Positions 1-12,055 of a stretch of 64,000 nucleotides of DNA are shown here, in pieces (position 1 is the stretch's first letter; every line of letters begins with the position of its first letter). The notes beneath the pieces were generated by a model. That model was not told the DNA's origin. It saw nothing but the letters and a program-made list of their open reading frames with translations, and did no database searches. Location: contig NJFT01000017.1 of assembly GCA_002221725.1 (NCBI GenBank), forward strand, positions 62,001 to 126,000. The letters run 5' to 3'. This DNA comes from Scedosporium boydii. Its lineage: Eukaryota > Ascomycota > Sordariomycetes > Microascales > Microascaceae. The translations under genes were made by a program, and so were the position numbers.

Positions 1-101
1 GGGTACATCGAGTTGGCGGGCACGTCACCGACATATCGAGTCGAACATATGCTTACAGTTACTAGTTGGGGTCCATTTGTACGCATCACTCAATTCTAAA
101 G

Positions 102-1306
102 ATGACCGCTCCGATCCCAAGAGTTCAACAGGCCGCGTTGATCGAAAATCCCGGCGAGAATGTCAGGATACGGATCCGTCACGATATCCCAGTTGGTGAG
201 CCTGGCCCGCACGAGGTTCTAGTCAAGCTAGCTTTCACCGGGCTCTGGTAAGTTATGACGCCATTCTCATTCTATTTTGGACCGGCATCCGGTTGATGGA
301 TAGCTCCCGTGATCTGACAAGATATCCCCCGAATTTAGCGGTTCCGAGGTTAGGGCGCTTCACGGATGGGGTCCGTACAAACCGATCGTCGGCCATGAGG
401 GAGTGGGAATCGTTGTCAAGGCCGGGCCGTGTGTCGCGGAAGCCATGATTGGTCAACGAGTAGGGATTAAGTGGCTGTACAGCGCCTGTGGGGAATGTAA
501 GATATGCCAGAGGGGTTTCGAGAACAATTGCCCGAAGCAGGTTAACACTGGCCGCGGGGTCTTTGGAACCCTGCAGCAATACGCCGTGGCCGATGCCCGG
601 TATGTGACGAGGATTCCTGATGGAGTTCCCGGCGAAGTCGCGGCGCCTTTGCTCTGCGCTGGCCTCACTATGGCGGGCGCTATTAAGAAATTGGAAGATG
701 TGGCAGACAATGACTGGGTCGTGGTTTGTGGTTCTGGAGGTGGTCTCGGTCACCTCGGGGTCCAACTGGCGAGCAACAGCAGGCTCGGCCGCTTCCGAAC
801 CATCGCCGTTGATTCGGGGGAAACTAAGCGCGACCTGAGTTTGAAATGCGGGGCTGAGCACTTTGTGGACTTTGCTAGCGAGGATGTTGAAGCGAGAGTG
901 AAGGAGATTACGGGAGATGGAGCAGGAGCTGTTCTCGTGGTTGCCGGTTCCGAGGCTGCGTTTGCCATTGCCCCAAAATTGGTGAACAATATGGGAGTCA
1001 TCGTCGGCATTGGCCTCCCTCGAAATGATTTTACCATTCCGTTGTCTGCAACTCTTTGTTCTGCTCGAGGTGCCTCTCTCCGTCCGTTTGATCGAAGACA
1101 CGAAGCTAATCTACTCTCCAGCCCTTACCGTCACTGGGGTCGCGACAGGTACTGAGAAACAGATGGAGGAACTCCTGCAACAGGCTGCGAACGGGGACAT
1201 AAACCCCTCACTCGAAATTCTAGAGTTTGACGAGGTGCCAAATATATTTGAAAGGCTGAAGGAAAATGCCGTAACGGGACGAGTTGTAGTTAAGATCCCT
1301 CAATGA
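102..1306 (+). CDS. Zinc-dependent alcohol dehydrogenase (MDR family)
   Basis: Exons 102-247, 339-1069 and 1122-1306 join to 353 residues. The enzyme should oxidise alcohols or reduce aldehydes with NAD(P). Seen in the sequence: the catalytic zinc Cys at residue 49 is created across the first splice, followed by GHEGVG with His68/Glu69. The structural zinc cluster is Cys99, 102, 105 and 113 (C-x2-C-x2-C-x7-C). APLLCAG supplies the third catalytic ligand, and the Rossmann motif is GSGGGLGHLG. Both introns have canonical ends (GTAAGT...TTTAG; GTGCCT...TCCAG) and keep frame. I chose the ATG at 102 because no upstream in-frame ATG exists. Length and order of motifs match fungal cytosolic ADHs of the yeast ADH1 type. 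The substrate cannot be read from sequence. Confidence 0.92.
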
Positions 1307-2675
1307 CGCAGCAAAGAACACGCGTGCTTTGGCACTCATTTTTTCAATACATCCGCCACACTTCAGTGAACTCAACGGCAAATAAAATTCTTCAAAACCG
1401 GGGAAACTACCTTCATTAACATACAGAGATAGAAGACATGCTTTCGTACAGATCGGCTAGGCTGTAAGCGGCGTAGATAGGCGTGATGGGGAAAGCTCAC
1501 TCTCTAAAGAAAGAAACAGAAGAAGAAAATTTGTAGAGACAATCCCGCCCAGCTCGCTCCAAGAGTTATTGCAATGTAGTTAATTGGCATCTGATATTTT
1601 TAATCAGTCCTATAGCCGACAAGTAGCATTCTCGGCTTTCTAGCCCGGGAGTCCGGGCTCAAGCATTTGGTGATGACGAAACAGTGTTGCGGTCAGCATT
1701 TTCGACATCTACTCTTACTTGCTTCGGTCCTCAACACAAACTAGCACCAGAAGTTGAGGCCGGCGAGCATGGTCTCATGCATCTGGGCCTCAGGCGGCGA
1801 AGTTCATATGCCCATCGTTTCCAACTGGATATGATTATCTTCTTTTCTATGCCCCGTGCCAAGGGCCTCCTTCGGCTTTGCAGGATAAGGTCGCCTTGGC
1901 CGAAGGGGTGGGGGCAAAAAATATGATACTATTTTCAGGTGCTGGAAGTCCGGGTAATGCCAAATAGATAAGCGGACGACGCAGCAAGAATTTCATTTCC
2001 TGCCATCCGCAGGATGCACGCGGAATAGGCCCAAAATAAGTCTCGCCTAGGGGACTGTCGCTCGTTTCTTCACGGGACACGGAGCTCGGGGCAGACTTTA
2101 GGCGTACTATAAAAAACCAATCTCATTCTCAGCCCGGCCCAGCTTTCTTTCAAAAACACCAGGACGGGTTTCAAAAGAAGATGAGGTGATTAGCAGACCG
2201 TAAGATTTGTTGCCTTTTACGGGTCTCGACAAATAGCCGAAATATGTTTGCTGGGGCTAGATGGCAGCTATCTCGAGGTTTATCCTAAACAATGGAACGG
2301 TTATTTAGAGACACGGGAGAGCCAATGCAGAGCGAAGCCGGGTATAATCTAATGATGCTAATAATATATACAAGAGTCCAGTTTTCCCATTTGGCACCAT
2401 GTTGTGATAATGGGAGGATTGCGCCGACATTTAAAGGGAGGGGGTCACCATTGCGTTTTACTAGAATTCATACCCTACGTTGAAACCCTATTTCCTTGCT
2501 CCCGTTCCCTGAAACATCGTCTTGACATTCTTTACTATCTCAGCTGTTGCGTGGCTCAGCACCCTTTGTTAGTTCGGATTAGTCTCCTCCAGCTTTCATT
2601 TATCCACCAAGCCGCCCGGACAAAATCGCATCTGAGAGCCTCAAATAACACGGGCGTCGCCCACTAGCTCCATCA
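1307..2675. other. Intergenic, no gene seen
   Basis: Open frames here are short, lack family resemblance and have no splice-compatible partners. The stretch should hold the ADH 3' end and the promoter of the repeat protein gene that starts at 2676. I see no RNA gene or repeat of note. Confidence 0.6.
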
Positions 2676-3131
2676 ATGACCTCTCCTCGCAAGCTCCTCC
2701 TCGCGCTAGGCCTCGTCCTCATTCCTGTTATTGCGCAAGACGTGACCGTTACCGTCACCCAAAATGTCTACTTTACGGCTACCGAAATAACAACCACCTC
2801 TGTCCCAGTGTCAAGAACACAATACGTTAGAACGGTAGAGACAGTGACAGTGACAGCAGGCGGCGGCGGTGGGGGCGGCCTCGTATCGACCGAGACAGTG
2901 ACCGTGACTGTTGAGGGAGGCGGCGGTCTAGTTTCTACAACTACCGAAACAGTGACTGTGACCGAGAAGGGACCCGCGTCCACGAAAACAGTTACCGAAA
3001 CCGAGACCGAGACCGAGACTGAAGTAGAGACGGTATATGACGTCGAGACCGAGAAAGTTACTGTCACTGTCACTGTTGGAGGAGATGGCCGAGGCATCAC
3101 AGTTGGTCGTGCCCAGCCTACAGGGGCTTGA
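2676..3131 (+). CDS. Secreted Thr/Val-rich repeat protein
   Basis: This single-exon frame encodes 151 residues. Residues 1-20 form a clear signal peptide (basic start, Leu/Val-rich core, cleavage likely after the Ala in VIAQ). The remainder is almost entirely alternating Thr-Val-Thr-Val units, broken by two Gly-rich linkers near residues 62-68 and 80-84 and by a Thr-Glu dipeptide run near residues 108-117. Alternating Thr/Val favours extended beta strands and offers many O-mannosylation sites, which suggests a cell-wall or extracellular protein. No GPI-type hydrophobic tail is visible, and the C-terminus is short and polar. I recognise no named domain. The start has a good ATG context (CATCAATGA). 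The low-complexity code could mislead gene finders, but the signal peptide supports a real gene. Confidence 0.6.
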   Translation: MTSPRKLLLALGLVLIPVIAQDVTVTVTQNVYFTATEITTTSVPVSRTQYVRTVETVTVTAGGGGGGGLVSTETVTVTVEGGGGLVSTTTETVTVTEKGPASTKTVTETETETETEVETVYDVETEKVTVTVTVGGDGRGITVGRAQPTGA

Positions 3132-3473
3132 ATTCCTGGTCCGACAGGCCGGTCGCAAAACCAGGACTCGGTAGGATTGGAGGAATAATCGCGACTGGAC
3201 GACCAGTCAGCTTCGCTACGATATTAAATCTCTGTTGGTTGAAGAGCGGTCCTGGAGAAAGCCACATGTGTCGGGTAGCATTAATATACATTCAATCAGT
3301 ATCTGTAATTCTATAAAATCTCTTCTTGTTGATTCTTGGTGCCTTCTTTCAACGCACAGTTGAGTGGCATGAATCAATAACCTGTCCGCTGAACAGCTAG
3401 GCTGCAACTCGGTTCAGATTAGGATAACAAGGTCCCCTTGCAAATGACAAGTCCGTGTACTTCGTCTGAGGCA
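3132..3473. other. Short intergenic region, nothing seen
   Basis: This gap lies between two converging genes, so it should hold both 3' ends. No coding or RNA signal was found. Confidence 0.5.
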
Positions 3474-4415
3474 TTAACACCACATAAAATCCGAGAAGCG
3501 ACCGAGAGCTGCGGTTTCATCACCATCAAAGAGACCGTGGACTGCGTCCCATCCTTCGCGCAGTTGGGCTACGGACAACCATTTCTGCCTCTTACTTTCA
3601 ACTTCCTTGAAATTCTTACTATCCTCTGGCGGAAGTAACCCACAAAGCCTCAGAAGTTCGTCGGGCGGGACTGTTCTTTTGTTATTCTTGACGACGTATC
3701 TTGCAACTGCCGATGCGAACAGCGCTTTCATCGGCTGCTTTGGCTCGCACTTTTTCTTCCTCAGAGTGCGACTAGGCTGAAGGATATACTCCTTGTGGGC
3801 GTAGCGATCGCGCTCGACGAAATGAGTAACAATATAAATCCACTTTTCATCCCAAGCAAGGACGCGAGTCCAAAGCTCGTAGGCTTCGTACGGCTTTATC
3901 TCCCTTCGCCAAACGCACTGGGCGCCGCCTAGTATTATGACCATGTGCCGAGGCCCTGGGAAAGGGTTGAATTGTTTCCCGAACAGCACGAGGGCAAGAT
4001 TGCTGCGCGACATGTCGAGGTCAGTGAAGTAGGTCGAATTGGACTTGTGTAGGTTGTAGTCGCATTCGAGCATCGGGGCGCGGGTGGCGCTGACGGCGGA
4101 CAGGAAGAGACATCGGGGACTGAGATATTTGGCTGGCGCGGGATCGGTGATGCGGCGGATGATCGTGCGAAACGTCCGGACCTGTTGAAATTTAGTACTT
4201 AGGTTGATGAGCGTCCAGATGATGATGCCGGCTGCGCGGAAATTGGGGAACTCTCAGATTCCACGTACATGCCACATAAGCGGGAGGGTTTTAAGATTGA
4301 GGATGAGAGAGAGGACCAATACTGTTCTCCAGGTCAGAAGAAAGAGCGCACGCTCGAAGATGAAAGCAGCCCATGCCCATGCTCCAAGGGCGAGCACTGA
4401 GAGAGCCGAGCTCAT
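3474..4415 (-). CDS. THEM6-like thioesterase-fold (4HBT-type) membrane-anchored protein
   Basis: Exons 4415-4269 and 4181-3474 (phase 0, GTACGT...CAACAG) give 284 residues. An N-terminal hydrophobic stretch (about residues 5-45) is followed across the splice by a basic segment. The conserved body begins LECDYNLHKSNSTYFTDLD and runs through REIKPYEAYELWTRV and WDEKWIYIVTHFVE. These are hallmarks of the animal/fungal THEM6 (UPF0670) group of 4-hydroxybenzoyl-CoA thioesterase-like proteins. The fungal C-terminal extension carries a degenerate YVVKNNKRTVPPDELL and CGLLPPE segment, as in homologues I remember. A membrane-bound acyl-CoA thioesterase role is inferred; activity is unproven for the family. 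Another in-frame ATG lies at 4496. I prefer 4415 because it gives a compact membrane anchor. Confidence 0.82.
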
Positions 4416-5879
4416 TCTGGCCAGGCGAGTTGAGGTTGTTGAAGAGACGAGGAAAAATCTAAAGGGAAAAAAGCAGATACCTGATAATTTATCCATACTG
4501 GCCTCGTCGCTGATTGACTCTTGACCAACGAAGTGGGCATCGAGTAGCGGTTTTGAGGTGGGTAAGGGTTGGTCTAAGCCGCAATGAAGGATCAGAGGAA
4601 GCCAGGAGACCCCCAGCTATTTGTGGAGGAAGAGTAATGGTTGGCGTCTTTGCTTACTCCTTTCGTTACTCAGCATATTATTATCGATAAATAATTGCGT
4701 CGTATATTAGTACTGCCATGCAGTCGTTTCTACCGACGTACGATGTACTTGCTGACATTTCGACAGCCGGTCTTGGCTGGCCTCCTGGTAATGCTTCATT
4801 GCCGCTGGTACCAAGAGGCAGAATTAGACAAGAAAGCTTGTAGCTCAGCTCCAGAAATATAACAAGCTCATTGGCAGGACCAAGTTGAGTGTGAATTTCT
4901 CCCTATCTGCTTTCTTCGCTAGTGGCGGTGGTTAGGGCTGGCGTTGACGTCTTCCAAGCCCACCATTCTGAAGCAGGGACAGGGAGGTCTACCGGTGAAC
5001 CGAAACTCCCTCGATAGGTGAAGCTTAGAAAGTCGACAGCATCTGGTAAACCCTCATCAACCTTCCCATGTGCCGAATACTAGTTAATCACATCGAAATT
5101 AGACACCATCCAATCTTGAGGTATCCGTTACAGAAGACGCCCACCAACGAAGATTCGTGAAGCAGGGACGGCATCGATATCATCTATCTAAACTGCCGCC
5201 TGTGAAGGCCAAGGCTAATATACCTTGGTCATGTCATATTGATGGTGACCTAAGTGTTCGAACAGAAGTGTGGCATCTTCTCTTCTACCATGCTGCTGAA
5301 TCGCTAGCTCAAGAGAGGGTGGGATCCCCCCTTAATTGGCTGTGACTGAATCATCACGAGTCGCAATTCATGAGGCAGGGTAAAAAAATGAATAAGTAAA
5401 AGGGGAAGCGAGGGTGATATTTTATAGGTTCAGAATATGCCGGGACTATATCAACACAATTAAGACGACCTGCCACTATCGGTTTCTACTTTAACTTCCT
5501 TTTTGACGATAATAATTGGTGCGCCTTCATAATAGAATGTGGAGAAGCAGTTATGAATATATTAGGACGATAGATCTGCCGACTTGGCCTTCGCCAATAA
5601 CAGGATAATGACAGGTAGGATGTGGAGGAAGACTAACAACGCACACCGAAATGGCAAGACAACCTCAACAGCGACTAAACACAGCCAGTCCATGATATAG
5701 CCACTAGATTATTATCTCATCTGTATTAACCACACGTTCCTTGTTACCCTATTAACTGGGTTCGGCAGTTGTATGATCGTGGGTCTATATATATCTGGTC
5801 GGCGAGCCCGTTGGCAATCCCAGTTTATTGTTTCCCCCACCGCCAAGTTTGCCGCGCACGATCTGTCAGGATTGCCAAA
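4416..5879. other. Intergenic, TATA-like element near its right end
   Basis: No gene is supportable. A TATATATAT run at 5786-5794 lies about 90 bp before the ATG of the DUF1996 gene and is a plausible core promoter element for it. Other frames in this stretch are short and unlike known proteins. Confidence 0.5.
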
Positions 5880-6980
5880 ATGAAGCAACTACTTTTGAGA
5901 ACCGCCTCTCTGGCATGGACCGTATCGGCTTACACCGATATTCGACACCAACGGTTTATGGTCAAGAATATTGATCCCATCATCTTCCCTGGGGAATATG
6001 TGTCACATATGCATTCCTTCTTTGGTTCTGACGCAGTCACCAAAGATATGCCTACCACGGAAGAGTTGCAACAGGGGTGTCCGTCAGGCGAGAACCCCAA
6101 CGACTTGTCTATCTACTGTACGCCCCTCCTGGTCATTCCTCTGCCTTGAGTACTCTACTTTGCTCGGATGGCAACTAAACATAGCTTATACAAGGGATCC
6201 CAACCCTCTATTATGTCAAGGGAGACGAGTTCGTCGAAGTCAACCCCATGATGTTTAGCACCTATTACGAAAACATCGACAAGGCCGAGATTCCCTTCCC
6301 CAAGGACTTTTTCGCCATAGCTGGAAATGCCACCGCTAAAAGCCAGTCCGATATCGACGAAAACATAAATGGTCTCACTTGGTGGTGCGAAAATGGTCCC
6401 GAGGACAGGACGAAGAGACCTCGGGCCACTTTCCCCCAAGTCACCTGCTCAACTCACATCCAGGCCATTCTCCGATTCCCGGACTGCGTGAATCCCAGCG
6501 ATATCACCGAGTACGGCTATGCTGCAGCGTCTGGCGGAAATTGTCCTGCTCCTATGAAACGAATGCCTCAGCTTCGCTTCTCGATCCGATACGATGTTCG
6601 GAGTCTCATCCCACAAGGATGGAATGGACCGCCACCTCTAAAGCTGGCCTGTGGGGAGGTACGCAATATTTCACGCGATGCTACAGATCTAGCAATTGTT
6701 ATACGAAAGTATCAGGCTGCTAACGAACCGTGTACAATTAAAATAGGTCGGAGAGGGCTACTGCCTTCATGGAGACTTTATCAACGGGTGGTTTGATGAT
6801 GCAGCGCAGAATTTGATGAAGGCAAAGGACCGCCGGCAATGGATGAGAATAGATGGGGCAAAGGGACAGGGAAAGGCAGGAAGCCAATGTAAGGCGAAAG
6901 ATGCGGATCCTGAGAACGGGACAAGTGACTACAAAAAGAGTTTGGACATGATGGGGAAAATGCCCGTAAGCCAGGATTGA
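5880..6980 (+). CDS. Secreted DUF1996 domain protein
   Basis: Exons 5880-6117, 6195-6658 and 6747-6980 join to 311 residues. A short signal peptide (residues 1-16, ending VSAY) precedes the DUF1996 hallmark, in which the protein reads DPIIFPGEYVSHMHSFFG at about residues 31-48. The first splice rebuilds a Trp codon to give IYWIPTLYYV. The second joins CGE to VGEGYCLHGDFINGW, both strongly conserved in the family. Later conserved parts are WWCENGPED, PDCVNPSD and PQLRFSIRYDV. DUF1996 proteins are abundant secreted or cell-surface proteins of ascomycetes and basidiomycetes with no settled biochemical function. Many carry C-terminal WSC or cellulose-binding domains. This one ends soon after the core and has none. 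Confidence 0.9.
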
Positions 6981-7192
6981 ACAACACTTGAGGGTATGTA
7001 AGTTCCAACTGCAAGGCGTATCGAGTCCAGACTACGTCAGAGAAGAGAGAGTTTTCGCATCGGGGTGAAATGAACATCAATTTGAAATTATGGTTCATCA
7101 CAACCTTGGCTTATCGCTTCATCCTTCATCAGATGGTACCTGTTTCCAGGATCTTAGGACACTTCCTTTATAACATTCCTCGGGCCCATGAG

Positions 7193-10100
7193 TCATGAGA
7201 TGTCACCGTTACCGTCTCCCCCATTGACTTCCAAAGCAGTCGCCTGCTTCGCCAAGCCCCATCCGTCCCTCAATCCATCGAGCCATGTCGAGATGGGGAC
7301 GACGTCTCCGCCAACACGCCTTCCATCTTCAAGATGACCACCAACACGCACATTCCCCAACAAAGGCCCAAGATAACTCTCTCTGTCCCACTTGGGAAGA
7401 TACAACCAGTCGTGAGTCTTGTTACACACAGTCCCCTCTCCTGGTTGAGGCCTGAGCTTGTCCTCCTTCAGAAGCTGCAGACATTCGTTACAGAATCCTT
7501 TGTCGAGACAATACTTGCAGAGATTTATCGGCATCTCAAAATCCCACTTCCTGTTGCATGGACCATCGCACTGGAACCCAAATGTCGAGAACGCTTTTAT
7601 CTTCGAAAACTGGGCCAGCTTCGACTGTATTCCCTCGCAAGCGGCTTTGAGCTTTGTTTCCTCCTCACCGATGTCCGTAGAATCGGAAAGCCTCTTTTCG
7701 AGTTCCTTGGAAATAAACCCGAACTGCTCGTCCAATGTAGTTAACGATGCGTTGTTGCCGAGGGCGACAAGCAGTTCTCGACTGAGGCTCTGCTCTGGGT
7801 CAGTCTCGAAGTCTAGCACCCAGCTCATGACCGTTGTCCCGCCTGGTAAGGGTAAGAGGAGGGAAAATCCGGAGAGGGCATTAAGTAGGTCGCCGCGTCT
7901 CATCAAAATACTCGCGAGATTGTAGTAGCCTTCCCAGTCGTTTTCATCTGCGTCATCCGAAAGCATCTCAAAGGCAGATTCAACGATAGCCTGCGCGAGG
8001 GCCCTAGAATCAGAGTCATTGCCGCTGATGGAGTAATAAGATACGAGGTAGGATTTTGATGTGGTCAAGTCATGCTGTCTCTCGGCCTTGACGAGGGATT
8101 TGAGTTTCTCAAGGTGCTCTTGCTGATTCGAGGGGTCTTGTGAGGTTCTCGCCTGCTCAAAATAATGCGAACTGAGCAACGTGCTGGCCAGGTGAAGATG
8201 CCATGCATTGTACCCGGTATCAAAGTCGAAACACTTGCGCCAGCAATCAAGGGCAGCGGCTCTAGACGAGGCGGCTTCGGCTTCGGCGTTGTAGTGGTAG
8301 ATGGCAATGCCTTTGTAAAGCTGTGTCACGGTCAAAAAGTATAAATTGTTTTCCTTTTCGGCTTTGCGTATTATATCATCGATCGCCGAGAGAAGATGTG
8401 TGAAGAGTTCGGAGTTTCGAGATGCAACCGACAGGAATTTGCCAACTGTAGCGCTGGGATTCCTGGACATCAGCACCTCGATAACTAGGCTGAACCAACT
8501 TGTCTTTCCCGGCGTCGTCTGGCGCGCAGAGAGGTCGAGCAACAACTCTATCGCGGCCGGTTCGTCATCATTTTGGAGCAGCGCCAGGAGCAGCTCCGAG
8601 AGTACAACGTCGTCTTCTGGTGCCAAGGCAAGCGCTTTCCGCATGTATTCAATAGCCCGCTTCGGCTGCTGGAGTTCGCTGTACCACTTTGCGAGCTGAA
8701 TGTAGTTCTTGCCGAGTCTCGCCTCATCTTTGGGATCCTCGCTCTCAAGGATCTGAACCGCCTTGTCCACTTCTTGACAAGCCTCCAGGAATTTCCCGTC
8801 CCTTGCTAGTGCGTTGGCTAAGCCTTCTAGGCATATTGCGCTCGGGTTGCCACGGTCAATTGCCTTCTTGAATTTTTCGATTGCTTCAGCCACCTCATCC
8901 AGTTCGTAGTGAGTCTGTGCGAGGCGTTCGTCCCAGACGGAATCTGGCTCCGTGACACCAAGTATTCCTTGACACCAACTCGCCACCTCATCAACGGTAC
9001 AAGGGTCCTTCTGTTGGGAACCCTTGGCGCTGCCCGCATCGCTGCCATCATCCCCAGTTTCTGGAGGATCACGTTCCTTCGGAGGTTCCTAATAAATAGT
9101 GTTAATGCATCCAATTCCAGCCCCTGGACGCGAAGGGATAGATGAGAGACAGAGAGAAAAGGGGGGAGGGGATTTGCATACCATTCCCAAATAGTCCCGA
9201 AGCCACAGAAATGCCTGCTTGACCTCCCATTCCCTATCCTGGACCCAGTGCTGGGCGACTGTTTTCATGACCTTCATCAACAAAGCATGATACGGGTTGC
9301 TATCGGAAGCAACTTCTTGGAGCCATTCCCGATCCAGTCTTCCAAGATGACGAACGACGGATGGCTCCTTGAGCCACCCAAGAAATATGTCCAGTTCGTC
9401 AGGGGTATGATACCAAATCAGATCATGGCAGCTATCCCAATGGGTTTCAATCACTTCGCCGGAAATAAAGAGCGAGAAGAGACCGTCACCGATCTCTCTC
9501 TTCTCCAGAGGAGTGAGGGCGTCGAGCTCGGTGGCCTTGTCCAACGCTTCCAGGTGTTGGGGAAGGAAATTGAGTAGGTAACTCCCCAAAGCTTGTGTTT
9601 TGGGGTTTGGTGGCTCAGCGAGAAGATCAAACGTACGTCGCACTATCGTGAGGTGCGCGTCAAATTCGTTTGTTTGAATAGTTCCCTTGACATTTTGGTT
9701 TTCCTCGAGTTCTTGAAATCCAAAGTTATCCTGGGCAGTCTTCTGCATGAAGCTCCATAGGAAAGATTGCACGCTTGACAAGTCCGCCTTGGTGATTGTG
9801 ATCGTGGCGCTAAACTTGGGCGTGTCATCTACATTTCGCGGTTCGGTCCTCTCTTTCTTAAGCAAGTCTTCCATGCCATCAATGATACTCACAAAACCGT
9901 TGCTGTATACCTCGAAGATGCTCGCATATTTCCCCTTCAGCTTTTTTTCCAACTGGAGCATAGATCGAGTTTTAAATCGCAGAAACTAAAAGGATTTAAG
10001 AGCGTCAGATTGAGAGATACTCAAGTTACTGTGACCAAAGAACACACTGGGGGCGATCTCACCAAAGCCGCATTGAGTTGCTCGATATTGAAATAGACAG

Positions 10101-12055
10101 AACCAAATATTACCCATATCAGCAGCTCGTTCAATTCATTGATTTCATCTGGCCGCAGCGTGTCCTCCAGTTTCTTGAGGGCGATTTGGGAAATAGCCTT
10201 TTCATCCTTGTTCGATTCCTCAAGAATCGTGTCGACCTCGGATTCCAGGCCATCGGCCGCGACAACAGCCTTAATTTTCTCCAAAGCACTTCTCACTTTG
10301 TAGTAATTTCCTCCCAGCTCGGTAGAGAGCGTCTCTCGAATTTTGTCTCGTATTCTGGTCGAGTCCTCATCATCATCTTGGAGAATATCGTCGTTCTTGA
10401 GCTCGTTGTCAATGTAAAGGCGGATATCGCCGTCGTTATGTTTCTCAACGTCGATCTTGGAGTAAACCAGATCCTGACCCATCGCCTCAAGGGTGCTAGG
10501 TCTTACTGATAAGAGGACTCGGACGGGAGATTGGGCAGAGCCGAGCGTTTCCAAGACGGCGAAAAACTGCTCTCTACTTTCCTTGTACGATTCGGGTAGA
10601 GACGCTAGGCCGTCGATGACCAAGTAATGTGCCACTCTTCCTTTCGGGGTACCAATGCCAAAGAAATCCCAGAGCTCTTGGCAAGAGGCATCCCGCATGA
10701 ACTTCTTGATATCCTCTTTGGCATCGCAGCTCTGCGATACTCTCTTGGCGTAGGCAGAGTCAGCATCAGCGAACTGCATAGCTATGCATTTCAGCGCGGT
10801 CTCGATTGGCCGTTTGGTAGTGTCGTTCTTTTCGATGCTGCTGGGGAAAAAGTAGCTGGCAACCAAGGTTCGGGGTGACTGCCTGTTCGGGGCCTTGTAT
10901 ATGGCTCTCAAGCGGTGGACGACGGAAGACATGACGAATGATTTTCCAGTATTGGAGTCCCCAGTCAAGAGAAAGAGCGCATTGGCTTCGGCGTCATCTC
11001 TTTCTGCCCATTTGTGAAAGTCTGGGTGCTTCTCGCGGTCCTCAAACCAAGCCGCCGTGTCAGTAACGCAATCACGGTAGAGGTTGTCGCAGATGGTTTT
11101 GGAATCCTTAATGATGCTGTCTTCAAGGTCGACTTTGTCTTTGATATTTTGAAGGTGGTTCCGCCTCATCTCATCCGACTTGCGCTTGTCATCTGCGTCT
11201 TTCAGATGGGCGACGTAGACGGCAATTTCTTCAATGCGCAGGCCCGTTTCCGATGCTTTGCCTAGAATAGTGGTAAGGCTGCTGTTGGTTTCGAGCACGA
11301 CCTTGAGAGTCTGCGTTGCTTGAATCGAAGTGTGGGCCGCCGTGAGGCTTTTGAAATTCTCAATCTCGTCCTTGACGCCGGAGTCCTTGTCCAGAAGAAC
11401 TAGGCTGACCGCGACCTTGAATTTCTTCCACCGCCCAGAATCTCGCAGCTTTATGGATAGCGAACAAATATCGACGAAACTTATCATGAGCTTGTGAATA
11501 GCTTGCTTCAACTCGGGTTCAATTTCGTTAAACTGTTCGATTCGTTCATAAATTCTGAACATGCTGAGGCCGGGACCAAGAGTTTCAAACAAGCCATCTA
11601 TTGCCTGGTGGAAGGACTGGAGCTTCTCCGGAATGTCCAGGAGCAATGAGAGTGCGTTGAAACAGAGGCTCGACGGAGGAAACACCTGCAGGCCCATCTT
11701 AGTAAGAATACACCATCAATGATAGCAAGAAGTGAAGCGCAGGTTCACCCACCATATCAGCACCCTGCGCGGCCACGCCGCCAAGGAGTTTCAGGCAGCG
11801 AATAATATCGATGCCAAATTCCTTGGCTTTTTCAGTACGTGACGACGTGTTAAATGAGGAATTCGCCATCACTGGTTGCTGGCGCTTCTCAATCACGCCC
11901 ACACAGTCGTCCAACGTCTTGGGCGGTTTCAAATCGAGCGACAGGCCGGTACGATCCGCGAACCTCGCCGAAGCATCCTGCCACATGCTCTTCATCGTGA
12001 GATCTTGAGCCTTGTAGGCCCCATCTTCCGCGTCCATGGCGTCCTTCTCGGGCAT
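7193..12055 (-). CDS. Goodbye-domain STAND NTPase with TPR repeats (fungal NLR-like)
   Basis: Exons 12055-11753, 11697-10063, 9985-9182 and 9088-7193 (all phase 0) give 1545 residues. Residues about 20-140 match the fungal STAND N-terminal Goodbye domain (MWQDASARFADRTG start). A helical linker follows, then a P-loop domain with Walker A GDSNTGKS (347-354) and a Walker B-like LVIDG (460-464). Tetratricopeptide-like helices fill about 950-1350. A C-terminal Cys/His cluster (1421-1473, several C-x2-C pairs) looks like a small zinc-binding module. The architecture is that of fungal NLR-like signal transducers, some of which act in non-self recognition and programmed cell death. Ligand and output of this one are unknown. 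The domain between P-loop and TPR I leave unnamed. Introns at 11752-11698, 10062-9986 and 9181-9089 have canonical ends. Confidence 0.85.

Noticed and set aside
253..1101. Long minus-strand frame opposite the alcohol dehydrogenase
   Set aside because: It is the antisense shadow of conserved ADH exons and matches no family.
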